This document shows positions 35,247-47,357 of a DNA stretch of 64,000 nucleotides, piece after piece. This DNA comes from Pochonia chlamydosporia 170 (Eukaryota > Ascomycota > Sordariomycetes > Hypocreales > Clavicipitaceae): NCBI RefSeq assembly GCF_001653235.2, contig NC_035790.1:7998001-8062000 (forward strand), read 5' to 3'. A program made the position numbers and the translations under genes. A model generated the notes under the pieces. It made no database searches. It had not been told where the DNA came from and worked only from the letters and a program-made list of their open reading frames with translations. The number at the start of each line of letters is the position of its first letter. Position 1 is the first letter of the stretch.

Positions 35247-35897
35247 TAAGACTTTTCCATCTAATATTAAGAATAACTGCATTATAGTATAAGTTAGTGG
35301 TACATAGATAGCGATTAAATTAAAGGCTAAATTTTGCACACGATAATTTTGGGGGTGCCGAAAAGTGGGGGTTGCCCATTTCTATGTGTAGGGACTTAAC
35401 CTGAGCGGTATCCGAGCCTCAGTAAGCCACCCTGCGGTTATTTGCAAGTTTGCGGAGACATCTCACAAATGGAACTTGATTTAGCTGCTGGGATGCCCGA
35501 ATGCGTTGTCTTACAAGGGCGATATGCCACTTTCGTTCACATCAATTACGGTCCATTTCCAATAATCCAGAACAACGGTCTCCGTAAATTTGGAATTGTG
35601 GATCTCCCCTCTATGCCCAATGCGGTCCGCCGGTACTCATTGTCATGGCTTGTATTCACAATACATAAGCTGCATCAGAAACTGATCCCCAGGTTATTCT
35701 GTCTGATCAAGGGCAAAACCAGTATATTGGTCTAATAAAACTAAAACAATTCTGCTCGTTTCCACTTCTCTTTTGCTTTGAAATTGGAAACTACTGAGTT
35801 TGTTTGTCTGTAGACGAATAGTAGCAAGAGCTGCCAGTTGCTTAAGGCCTATGTTGTCGTTAGAAGTAAACAACGCCAACATAATACATTGACTTAA
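35247..35897. other. Edge of AT-rich block, no supported gene
   Basis: The first 150 bp are TpA-rich, then composition returns to normal. A 97-codon plus frame at 35442-35735 has no recognisable domain. Confidence 0.35.
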
Positions 35898-36197
35898 TTA
35901 CCTGTCATAACAGCGTCCATCGGTTCCACAGTAGGGATATCCCGGTGGGCAACAGACCGTTGGGCAGCACCAAGGATAGGCTCGAGCACAACAATCCCCA
36001 TCAGGACAGGTAAGTTCCGGACAAGAGGCAGTGGAGTCAAGCCTGAGGCGACCATCATTGACTCGCTGAATACCATCAACACTACCCTTGTTTGGGCCAA
36101 TATTCTCGGTGATTTGGCCTTGCTTCGCGAGTGATTCAGCGGCCTGTACGCCTAAGCTGGAGGCACAAAGGGTAAGTGCTAAGATAGAAATATGCAT
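35898..36197 (-). CDS. Secreted 10-cysteine protein (granulin-like Cys pattern)
   Basis: 99 residues without an obvious intron. Residues 1-20 form a signal peptide (MHISILALTLCASSLGVQAA). A 35-residue spacer follows, then a compact C-terminal knot: CPELTCPDGDCC, then WCCPTVCCPPGYPYC and GTDGRCYDR, ten cysteines with three CC pairs. The CC...CCP...CCPPG..C spacing recalls granulin-like folds and several fungal effector candidates, but I would not name a family. It lies 650 bp from a transposon-rich AT block, a common setting for fast-evolving effectors. A GTAATT directly after the last Arg could be a donor to a further exon. Confidence 0.75.
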   Translation of the reverse strand: MHISILALTLCASSLGVQAAESLAKQGQITENIGPNKGSVDGIQRVNDGRLRLDSTASCPELTCPDGDCCARAYPWCCPTVCCPPGYPYCGTDGRCYDR

Positions 36198-39100
36198 ATT
36201 GATGTACTTAAAATTCGGATGGAAAATAAGGAGGCCGGTTGAAAGGGTTTGGTTCGTGTTAGGCTCTTGTTGGGCAGCTTGGCAACTCGTTTGCGAGGAA
36301 GAGTGATGCCCTTTTATAGATCATCTTCTTGAACAGATGTTAGTCCACACTTTGCTGAAATTGGTGAAGTGAGGCTCTCAGACAATTTGTCAAATATCCT
36401 GGGGGCACCTTGTCTTGCTAAAGAAAACGAAGATCAACGGGGCAGAATGGAAAACCCTCATGTGTTTCGGTGATGCTATGGAGTACAGCGAATCGCTTTT
36501 CCGAGACATACGATGGCTGACTGCAGACACAAAAAAGGAAAGGCGAGTAGAAGATCAGTCAGTACTCGTTCACGCTCGTACTGGCACATCTTCATTCCAA
36601 TTTTTATTCGGTCTGGGGAGAATTTGAGAAGATACGTAACTACGCTATTATATACTGTAGATAACCTTTGACTTCATCCAATTTGACCACATAACTGGGA
36701 GCTCTCGCTTTCCAAATTATGCACCTCCTGTTATCGACGCGTTTTTGAACGTTGCTGGCAAGTCATAACAAGGTCGGCATTTAGAAGTGTCTCCTTTTCA
36801 ATTCCATCGGTTGCCTGCCGAAAAAGAGCAGCCGCGACCTCTGTGAGGCTGAGGATAGTGAAAGCCCGCAACCCTAGCACTGGCGATCTGTACAGCCTTC
36901 TTGAGCGGATTAGTCTTAAAGAATTTAAAGAAAAGGCAACTTCTGGAGAATCATCTGGTTCATCCATGACCGCTCAGACGAAAGACCGCCGCCGTACGTC
37001 ACAGGCCGATGCCTAGCCTAGGGCAAGAGCCATGCAGCACCGCAAACGGATACAGGGGTTGAGGCTCCAGGGCAATTTGATATTGGCTAGAGTCCAAGTG
37101 AGGCTGTCGGCATACAATGTGCAGTGAACTGCGGTCAGGCCAAAGACCAGACGCTTGTGCCGCATGACTACCTCATAGAAGGTCACAGCCCGCACGGATT
37201 GTCAGGGCATCTTGACACGTATTGGAGCGCGACATCAACTTAACAAGTCAGAGTACTTCTAGCGACAAAACAGGCACTAATTTCTAGGTTAGGGGACTGG
37301 TCTTCGTCCAGTTACTCCTTGCTTTGCTTTGAGGTTGTCAGTACCGGTACAAAGTTTACACTAATCCAGTCGCAAGAATCGTAGTAATCCTTGCCTGTAC
37401 CACACCGAGCCTCGTTCTGTGAAACTTGTCCGATGTAAAGTCAGCCTACGCTACGGCTGAATTAATGTAACATCAACCAAGGGTCCTTGGCGGGTCATAT
37501 GCAGCCGCGTCTCCCTGCTCACCTGGACACAGCTGCTGGCTTCGGCAATGTCGGCGATGTTCCGTACTTGCAGCTGAGTTTTGATCTTCCAAATTGTCGC
37601 TCTTGGTCCAAGCTGGATACCCGTCCATATCGAATGAAAACAATCACTCCTACCCACCACAAGATGCTCTGGGTACGTCGCAGCCTAAGCTGAGTACGCC
37701 CTGCATTTGGCGGAATCAAAATCATGTCCGAACACCTTGCGCGGCCAGTTCGAGAAGGATCGCCTCGAAGCAGCAAAACTAGTGACAGCCTAATGTCGAA
37801 CCATCATATTTCCGGGATGAGTACGGACCAGCGGTATCAATACGTCTGACCATGATTGACATAACTACCAGTATTTGTTTTTTGATTCGTTACGATATGA
37901 CGCATTACATACAAACTGTAACAACCAACCCTTGTGCGTCACTTCGATCTGTCAGTCGACACTAGGATCTTTCTGGATGCTACAAAGCTCCATAGCCAAG
38001 AGAGGCGTCTTGGGAAAGCAGAAACGAGGTTCCAGGAACTGCTTTGCGAACCGCGGAATAAGGCGAACTATCCATTCGACATGAACGGATTTTTTTTTTG
38101 TTTTGTCTGGATGAGCTGCCATGGACCTCTTCTTTGGACGAGAATGAATTTTTCACACGCAGATGATGGCGATGAGAAACACCCAACCTCCCGCGTCGTG
38201 TTGGTCGACCCTTATCATCGGCTAGTTGCAGCTGAGGTTGGGCAACAGTCCAGATGGGGCCATGGAGACTCACCGCGTTTCAGGCTTCGCGTTCGTAGCC
38301 AGCTTTACATATATGGAACTTTCTCAGAGCAAGTTGTAAGGCAAATTGTTTTAGCCTACGTGGCATTATGAGGCCAATTTGCAAGATATCAGGAGAAGCT
38401 GCGTCTACAGCCAAAATAATCGTAATCTTAGTAACCGCCAGAGTATTAGCGATGGCAATATCCCGGGTGGCCCTGCCGGCGTTGCTTTGGCCTGCGGGAC
38501 GCACAGCTTCAACAAGAAACGGAATGCAATGTAATTTATTTACGCCCGGGGGAATTACAGTATCCCTAAAGGGCCACAACGATGCGCTATTTGCTCATTC
38601 TACCTGACAAAGCCCGACAATGGTTTCCTTCCCTGGCATCTGCAACCTTTGGGCATAGTGCTTGACACAAACAGTCCAGCTACAGTGTACGGAGTATTAC
38701 AGAGAAAAATGTGGTGAGCCACTGATGTATGCCATTTCATCGATTATCGATGCGACAGTCAAGCAACTCGGCTTGGTAGTTGGTGGTGCTATGGCGAACC
38801 TGTGGAACTTGTAACATCTTCATCTCTGAAGGGTTTGTCTTGGCGGCCATAATGGAAGAGAACGCAGTAACAGTCTCGTTGACTGAAGAATTATAGTAGT
38901 CAATAAATTATACGCGGAGTACAGTAATATTCTCGTCCTAATAAGGAGTCTGACCCGTGCATTAATGGCTCATTGTGAGGGGAAGGAAGGTGTTCGGGTT
39001 GAGGCACAAACAACAGGAACGGCGGGTTTGCTTCTTAAGGGGACGGCCGCATGACACGCTTGAGCAAATTCATATCACAGTCCCCCTAAGTTAAGCTTAC

Positions 39101-39209
39101 TTTGTGTTTCACAATTGGCAGGGTTTGCTCCGGCAGCAACTCGATTGGATTACCATTTGATAGCATTCGGTCTGCATTCATCTTCTCATCGAAGTGTTTG
39201 TCTCATATT
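36198..39209. other. Three-kilobase stretch with no supported gene
   Basis: Frames of 60-145 codons occur on both strands (for example 36731-36967 minus, 37934-38371 plus), but none has a recognisable motif or splice structure. A 9-T run sits at about 38091. Base composition is normal, so these may be diverged or fast-evolving genes, or decayed ones. Confidence 0.35.
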
Positions 39210-42200
39210 CTAAACGAGAAATATCTCCTCAAATTTCGTAGCCCCAAGCCTTGTGATTGCACTCAATTCCAGATCACACACTCCAAGCCTTTGGCTGCAG
39301 GCAACAACGTTGCTTTGCGAATTCGTAATTGTTGTTGTATCCAGCAGTAGCATGGCCCTGAAGAACCCTCTGTCGCTTGCCCACCAATAACCAAACGGTA
39401 CGCCATAAAGACTCCGCTGCTCCCCCTTTACGGGGCCTGAGATTATGGCGATCTTCGCCTTCAAGATTCTTCGCGCGTGTAGGATGCCCTCTCGTTCCTC
39501 CGCATCGCCTGGAAGGTTGAAAATGGTTTCATCTGGTCTTACATTCGTGAAACTCATTGCTTCTATCTCGCTCTCTGAGGGTTGGATATTAACGCGCCTT
39601 GTTCGGGGAATATTGCTGCTTTCTGCCCCATGAGTGCCATAAACCATCTCGGGAAATACGGTACCAGGTTCTGCGGTATAGAGTAATAGTTTCCTGCTTC
39701 CTGGATTCATGCCTGTCTGCACCTTGCCTGGAGCATATTGCGAAGTCTTGAGTGAGACAGAATGGAATCGGGTTGCATCTTGCAAGTAAGCAAGACCAAG
39801 TGGCTCAAGTTTAGGTTCCCTGCACGAATAGAGGTATAAACAAGGTCGAAGAACGATGTCGGTGCCTGGCATTCCAACATACCATTCGGGTACCTCTCCA
39901 TTTGGTGCACAAGCAGATACCCATACCTCGGCGGTAAGTGCCCGAAAATGAATTCCCTGCGCCTCTACACCTGGATTTTGATGATAGGTAAGCTGCTGTA
40001 CGTTGGGTTTGGGCTTTGCTAGTGCGGCTAGGCGATATAGGATGTCTGCGACCTCGTGTCTATTGTGGAAGACATCAGAGCTTTTGGTTCCCTTCTCTGG
40101 ATTTTTCCATAGCTCAGCCAATGTTGCAAGTAACGTGACTGCAGTTTTGGTCTCTTGTTCGGGGTTTAGTGTGCTTGCGTCGCTCTGCAAGGCAGGCGAG
40201 ACTCTGAATAACCTGACCTCCGTACCGCTTCTTTGAAGCTTCCAATACGTCACCCACTGGGATAGACATTGGGTTTGGTAGTCACATAAATCTTTCTGGA
40301 TTGCAAGACTTCCATTTGACCAACCCAGCCAAGACCAACTTGGAAATCCCTCCCGGCGAACCATGAATAATTCTGACTGCCAGAACAAGTTTGATGCAAA
40401 AAACGCAGTCAGCAAGCCAAATTCTGTGTCCAGTGTCTCTTCGGATTGGAAATGATCTATGATGCCGGAAAAGGCGTTCAAGGCATCACTTTCCCAAGTT
40501 AAGGCTCGTCGAGAATACGCACGCGCGGCTTCCCAATAGACATTTTCAGGGTGGCCAACCTGTCCCCTCACCGGTTCCCACGCGGTTGAGAAGGGGCCAG
40601 GTCTGGGATACAAGGCATACTGCTGAGGCGAACTTTTCAAATCTTCAAAAGCCAAATCTTCTCTCCATGTTTGCTTTCGGCAGTGAAAAATAACCTGACC
40701 GTGATGGAAGATTAATCTGCGTTTAGAGAAGAAATATTCTTGATAGCTATATGCAAGTCAGACCGGTTTCATTGTTTTCAAGTATTGTAACGTACGTCCA
40801 AGCTCTCCTCGCCCACATCTCTTTTACAAGGTTGATATGTGTGGGAGCATATATAAGTCTCAAGTCCTGGCTTACATGGGCAAACCGTTGTTCAGACGTC
40901 CTGGGGGTTTTACCAATTCCAGGGAGCCCACTGTTAGAGTCGGACCCTGACGCAGCAATAAGAGTCATGAATGCATTCCCATATACCAAATCCATCTTGT
41001 GGATGATTTTGGACTTGAATTCATCATCGTCTTGCAAGATACAGAGAGAGTCGATCCAAATATATCTGTGGCCAAGTTGCTTCGTAAAAGTGATGGCGTC
41101 CTGAATGGTCCGGGAGAGGTTTGGAAAACTCTTGGTCAGTCCTCCAGGCCGTTGAAGTTCCTTGAAATTCGCCTTCCGTAAGGATAACGACTTTGCTTTC
41201 CCCCACACATAGCTCAAGGCCAGGTATTCATCGTCTGTTGTTATGGCAGTAACACGTTCCTTCTCAACATCAACAACCAGCATCATCGGTTCGATTTCTT
41301 TAAATCGGAGTGTCTTTGACTGACAACAGTCTTGTCCATGTTGCTGTACGCATTTTGCTATCCAGGCCTTGACAAGGGACATAGATATTTGAGGGTCAAG
41401 AACTCGCCCGACGGAATCACCCTGGACTGTGCTAGGAAAAAGTTGCAGTCCGAAACTTGACGAAGAAAAGGGCTGCGTGGTCCGAATATCTAAGAGGTGG
41501 AAAGGCCTGCTAACAAACCACGGATATGGGACAAGTCGAACTTGCACTTGTAGAGAAGAATCGTTCGTCTCTCTTCCATCGGGCGCACTCCATTCGGAGC
41601 GCGTGTCTTCAAGAGCATACACAATAAGTTGACATAGGGAGCAGTTTTTCGCATCCTTCATCTCAGCTAGACGTGCACTTTTGATAACACTAGTCCCACT
41701 GATGCTTTGTTTGGTGGAGTTTGCGTCGACGGCGGTGAAGTCGAAGACGGAGAGGTTCGCCGATCTACAGGTTTTGCATAGACTGACCGTGGTGAGACGA
41801 CTGTCATCGGAACTATCGCGTGCAAAGTGGAAATCATGCCTCCTGTGTGGTGCGGAAAGGGCCAACATTGCTGGGGCATCATCTCTCCCAGCACGCAACC
41901 GCGAAGGAATCTGCTTCCATATCGTATTCATGGCAGAAGCAGAAGCAGAAGCAGAAGCAGAAGCAGAAGCTGAAGGGGCATGCCTGGCAAGCAGTCGCGC
42001 AACGGCGATGTGACCTCCCCAGTTAGCCCACCAAAGCGGCGTCCGGCCATCGTTGTCCTTTGACTCAATCTCAGCGCCTTTATTGAGCAGCAACTTCACA
42101 ACTTTTTCACGGCCTCCAAAAGCAGCGAACGATAATGGCGTTCGGCCTTGCTTCTTATCCTTGGACTCCATCTTGGCGCCATTATTAAGCAGTAGCTGCA

Positions 42201-42501
42201 CGACGGCTTCGTCCCCTCCCCAGGCGGCCCATGATAGCGGTGTCTGGCTATTATTGTCCGCCGACTCAATTTTGGCGCCCTTGTCGAGAAGCAGTCGCAC
42301 AACTTTCTCGTGGCCTCCCAATGCAGCGAATGATAATGGTGTACGGCCCTGCTTCTCATCCTTGGACTCGATCTTGGCTCCATTATCGAGTAGCGCCTGC
42401 ACGGCAGCTTCATCACCTTCCCAGGCGGCCTGTGACAGCACATCAAGATAATTCCCGGACTTTATCGCAAAGTCGTTGTGGCGTAGGCCCAGGGCGGACA
42501 T
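39210..42501 (-). CDS. Ankyrin-repeat HET-domain protein
   Basis: About 1080 residues in two exons (42501-40796 and 40746-39210); the 49-bp intron falls in RRAWTYQEYFFSKRRLIF and restores the HET motif. Residues about 15-170 hold five ankyrin repeats with the GRTPLSFAA..GG..KVV consensus. Next comes an (SA)n linker encoded by six AGAAGC units at 41935-41970. The centre has a Cys-containing stretch (SLCKTCRSANL, KNCSLCQL). The HET domain begins with YLALSYVWG, then YIWIDSLCILQDD and YGNAFMTLIAASG. The C-terminal 480 residues are the variable region usual in HET proteins. HET proteins trigger cell death on recognising non-self in hyphal fusion; ankyrins would supply recognition. No frameshift found. 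Membership in an incompatibility system is inferred from domains. Confidence 0.92.
41935..41970. repeat. In-frame hexanucleotide microsatellite in the HET gene
   Basis: Six tandem AGAAGC units, giving a Ser-Ala run between the ankyrin and HET parts. Six-base steps keep the frame, so length can vary freely. Confidence 0.9.
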
Positions 42502-45500
42502 ATCTACCGTGGCACTTGTATCTATTCGTTCTGGTTATCGTATCCTTTGGAGCTAGGTCTCGGTATATTGGATGAAGTGTTTACATCATAAATAGAGAAG
42601 AGATGCCAGCAGTTCGCTCATTGGCAGGTGAGATACCAAGGCTGTGCTGGCAAGGAAGGACGAACAGTAAAGGCTGGTTGGGGGCAAGGCAGACAGGCCA
42701 GGCATCCTCCGCTGATCGGCATCAGAGATGCAGATGTAGTTGGAAGCACCAACGGAGAGACGGACGAAAACTACCAGACATTCCTGGACCTGAGCTACGC
42801 CGTGGCCAAGGTGCTAATCAAGGTGCGAGGCAGAACGCCAGAATTGCGCTCCGCCGCGGCATTCCCCAAGAAATTGTTCAGATTATCCCCGGCCAGCTCG
42901 TCAGCCGTGCCGCTTGGACGCGGCCCGAGATTCTCCTGGTCCAGCCAGAAGAGACGGCACAGCGCTGACAAAATTTGGTAAGCATTAGATGTTTCAGGGA
43001 ACTTTTGGGGTGATCGACGGCGACGATGCGGCTGAAGGTGCTTGGTGGGGTTTTGGCATTTACAGAAATAAGAAGCTGCTCTCCAATGCTTGGATGTGCA
43101 GAATACGGGTCCAGAAATCCGTTACACGTACTATGTTGCATTCAAAGCAACGGATTATCTGGTTTTGAATCGGCGGAGGGGACATCACTATGTGAATAGG
43201 TCATGGGTTGTCATTGATCGATCCCCTTTACGATCGGTTTGCTTCCATGATTGTGGCTATAATACCGGCTTTCGCCAGCTTGGCAATGGACAAGGTTGCA
43301 AATGGCCCCTTCTCAGAGACAGATTATGGAAACGCTGACACAGGCGCCTGGGAGGGAGGAAACCAGGCTCAAGTTTGTAAACACACTTTTATCGGTTGAG
43401 GGGACGACCTGACAAATGGGTCATTGCGTCAACCGCCCCTTGGGCTTTGGTTCCGGACTAAAAGCACTCCACCCACCCTTCAATTGTGGGTCCTAGTGAG
43501 GGCCAGCAGTGTCCTGACCGGTCAGGTCCTCAAGCTGGAGCAGAGGGATACTGGCTTTCACATCACATTCATGCGTAAGACACATTGTCAGATAGGATAT
43601 GAGGCAGCCTCTTTCTGTACATCGGCCAATTGGCGGCTGTGTAAAAGAACCTGGAGTTTTATTTGTCTGTAACAGGAGACGCCACGTAGCATGATCTGGA
43701 GCGAGTCTATTCCATCTGGTCCAAACACCCACTCAACGGGCCGGCCAAATTCCCCATCATCATTGTCATGGCCAGAGCACGAGGGGTCGCCGTGATCCTT
43801 AGCATGGGGGCATCTTCGGGTAATTGCATATCGGAGTGGAAATGAACCTTCTTGCCAAGCTGCAGACAGTTGCGGCAAGGCTGCAACGGAGATGCTATGA
43901 AGGTTATATTCGCTCCACGCCTTGATCACCACCGAATGCCAAAAGCTTGCCAGCAACAAGTTCTTGTATGCACCTCAACGATTGAGATAGTGCTTTCAGA
44001 TCTGCTCCCCATAACTGCCACGGTCAGAGAGTTAGCACACACAGCTAGCGACATATATGTACATAAATGGGGAAGAAGAATCAGTGAAAGAAACTTAGGA
44101 ATCTTGTTGACGCTAGCCTCGCTTGTTGGTGGGTTCCAGCGGCTAACCCCGAGTTTCATGTCATGTTTCCAAAATTTAGTGATGTGTCTTGCAACGTCGT
44201 TTTCGCGGATAAAGCTTTTGCTGTTCTTGCTGCAGCAACGTGATAATGGCTTCGTCATGGTTTGATTGAGCCAGCTGTACTTGGCTCCGGGAACTTGGGG
44301 AATTGGCCAATTTAGGTCGTTACTTTCTGGTAGTGTCGTCACTACCACTCGCTGGTTTTTAAAGTCCCTTGCCATGGCCACAGGGTTTGTGCTCCCCACC
44401 ATTTTGACACCCAGTATAGCGGGCAACGCTTGCATAGGATATTTAAGAAGGCTGGAACCGAACTGAGTGGTAATGGTCTCACTAGAACTTATCAGCTTAT
44501 ACAGGCTGGCTCTGCCGGAACAAGATTGGCTGAGAAGCTAAATGTACCTGCGTTAAAGGTATTTGTATACGCTAACAAGAGCTCGGCAGGTGTGAGGAAA
44601 TAAATTACCGAAGACTGTTAGTGGCGCAATTTGTACATGCATGACACATGGCATAAAGGCCTTGCGCAGGGAAACGCTAGCATATAGCCTACGATAGCGC
44701 CCTGTTGCACACGGGGCAAAGTAAGTGGAATTTTAACTTGCTTGACCACCAGAGTATATCTTACCCCTTGCAGGACCATTGTTACACTCCATGTCTAATA
44801 AAGAATTCACTGAGAGCAAAACTGAATCGGCGCAAAGGTATAATTGGACGCCGGATTTCTGCTTCCAACAAAACGCGCCAACAGTCGAAATCCTACAACA
44901 ACAACTCAGTTGTGGATACCTCTTGTGCATCTACAATTGGCCAGTCTAGTCAGGGTCACGTGCATTAGCAAATGGGGCAGGGTCACAACGGGCTATTGGT
45001 GGCACATCCCCCAGCCATGTTGGTCAAAAAATGGGAGCCTTCAAACACCCGCGCCGTGGCACGGACGCTACGGATACACTCACTCGAAGATGCGCTGGAG
45101 GGTCAAAGAACATGTTTTGTCCCACGCACGTCAGCCGCCTCTGCTTGGGGTAAGTGCTTGAATTTCCTCAGAGTCGCCTACAACACACATGATCTCAGAC
45201 GAGCAACGATTGCTCTGCTTCGACCTCGAGTAGATTACCTTTAACAAGCAGGACACGCACAAGAGCAACTGGATTTGTGTGCTGCTGCCGAGTTTGCTGC
45301 GGAGAGCAGAAAGTACCATGGGGTCTGTTGGATGCCAGCGAATCACAGTATAGAAGTTGGGGTATTGTTACCGCTTGCGGAGCAAATTGAAACCTCGCCT
45401 GCCTCTTTGCATTTACACTTCCAAAGAATACTATCACGTTCTTAACTATGTACAGCGGCCCAGCAATATGAATAAGCAAGATATTGCACTAGCGACCCGG

Positions 45501-46350
45501 GCAAAAAGCAAAAGTGCTATTTACTCCAGGGGCCTGTGGGAGTGACATCTATAGTGCTTTTTCACCCTCGACGCAAGATGCAGTAAGTATCAGCATCGTG
45601 GTTTTAACAGACATTCAAGAGCCTCTCAATGTACTCCATCCAGCTTACTTAACATTTTAGGCCCTTGGCCTAGATTTAATATTGGAGCGTGTTTTGAAGC
45701 TCAACGTAAAGCTATTCTTAATTTGCCAATTAGGTTTGGTCGAATTGTGGAGGCTTCCAGCGTTTATCAGTCCATCGCCTCGAACTCTAATACAAGCAGG
45801 ATGTTGAACACGACATTCTCGTGGCGAAGGAGAACGCTTCACAGCAAGAGCAAAAAACAAGGGGTCAAGTCAGGCAAGTCAGTGTGTTCATTTGCGTGCG
45901 ACGATACACTCGTGGATAGCTCTCACTTTCAGGATGAATGTGATCGTCTCCTCCCTGCTCTCGGCAGGCTTCCTGCTTTGGTTGGCGCGATTGCCCATAA
46001 AGCAGTCTTCGGTTCTATTGAGCGCAACAACGCTTCTCCCGTGCTAACAATATACCGTAAGAAGACTTGCCTCAACCAGCCCTGCCTCTGCAAACTACAG
46101 CGATGCTTTAGAAAATGCCGGCCCAGTTTCCATGGATACTGGTATCATAGTGGCAATTGATCTTGATCAGCCCCCCTGCAAGCATACATGCACTCGGTGG
46201 GCATTATTTGGACAACTCGCTGCAGCCGGGGAATTGTGTATGTTTCTCTGATGGACCTTTGGATTTGGCACCGTCTGTTAACGAACTTACGCAGAGCCCC
46301 GGTTGTTACACTCCAGCTGGAGGTTTTTATAGCGAGGAGAGAGGACAACG
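42502..46350. other. Accessory stretch without a recognisable gene
   Basis: About 3.8 kb. 42603-42981 is GC-rich and open in two frames (one ends IIPGQLVSRAAWTRPEILL), suggesting a coding relic, but I do not recognise it. 43926-44435 (minus, 169 codons) and 45723-46160 (plus, 145 codons) are open but motif-free. A 14-bp palindrome CCTGACCGGTCAGG is near 43514. Confidence 0.35.
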
Positions 46351-46578
46351 TATATTGCTAACGGGAGGCAATTACAGCAGAACATAACATATATCCTAAA
46401 GAAGCAAAGTATTAGCTCCATAGACGAGTTTCCACCGGACGATCCCGAATTAATCAAGGCATTGTGGCAAGATAGCGGCACCCAGTGGGCGGTTGCCAAG
46501 GGCTACGAGTATGCTCTGCAGGATAACTTAACCTTGCATGCCTCCCACAGGCTTAATCAAGCTGTCTCATGTAGCTAA
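46351..46578 (+). pseudogene. Possible G-protein alpha-subunit fragment
   Basis: An open stretch with NITYILKKQSISSIDEFPP followed by LIKALWQDSGTQ and AKGYEYALQDN. The LW-D-x(2)-Q ... EY-L-D order is that of the helical domain of heterotrimeric G-alpha proteins, as also seen in divergent fungal paralogues. I find no P-loop (GxGESGKS) or other switch motifs around it. It would be a lone exon or relic, right beside a transposon boundary at about 46.6 kb. The identification is tentative. Confidence 0.35.
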
Positions 46579-47179
46579 CTTAATTTGGCAGCTTTAACAG
46601 CGTGATGCTGCCCCAAGCTTGTGGTGCATATCGACTTCTTATTCTAGATGGACACGACAGTCACCACTTAACCAAATTCGAGGTATTCTGCAAGGAACAC
46701 AAGATTATCACGCTTTACATGCCATCTTATTTATCTCACATTCTTTAGCTATTAGATGTTAGCTATTTTAGGCCGCTAAAGAAGGCATATAGCAAAGAAA
46801 TTAAAGGACTTATAAGAGCGTATATTATATATATTATAACGGTTAACTTTTTGCTAGTATTTTATATTGCCTTTAAAGCTATAATAACTAAAGAAAATAT
46901 CTAAGGCGCTTTTAGAGGCATAGAGCTTACTCTATTAGATCTAAAAAGTGTCTTATTACGTCTAGATGTAAGGCTATAGACTCTAATACTAGTTAAAGAG
47001 GCACCTAAGCTACTAAATCTATAGGTTCTAAAGACTCTAAATAATCTAACTAAGGTAACTCTATAAACTAATTATATTAAAAGATAAATTAGTTACTATT
47101 AGAAAAGCTTACTAATATTAATTTTAGTAGCTATAAACTAGATTACTAAAGGAATATATAGTATTATACACAAGATAGC

Positions 47180-47357
47180 TGTAACGAGCACTGTAATAGT
47201 AGTAGATAAAGCTAGGTAGCAGTAATAGGGTATATTGTATTTAAGACTAAAGCTTGCTCCCATATGTGTATGTGTGAAGCGCTAGTAATATGCAAGCAAA
47301 GGGGCAGTAATACGCAGTAGGGAGCAGGGTGTTACTTGTGCGCGCGTGCACCTTATA
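47180..47357 (-). repeat. 3' LTR of the Gypsy element
   Basis: 178 bp beginning TGTAACGAGCAC on the + strand and ending GCACCTTATA. It aligns without gaps to 53577-53754; I count 17 differences, all transitions. Confidence 0.9.

Noticed and set aside
43926..44435. 169-codon minus frame
   Set aside because: Considered as a possible enzyme gene, but no motif, signal or intron supports it.
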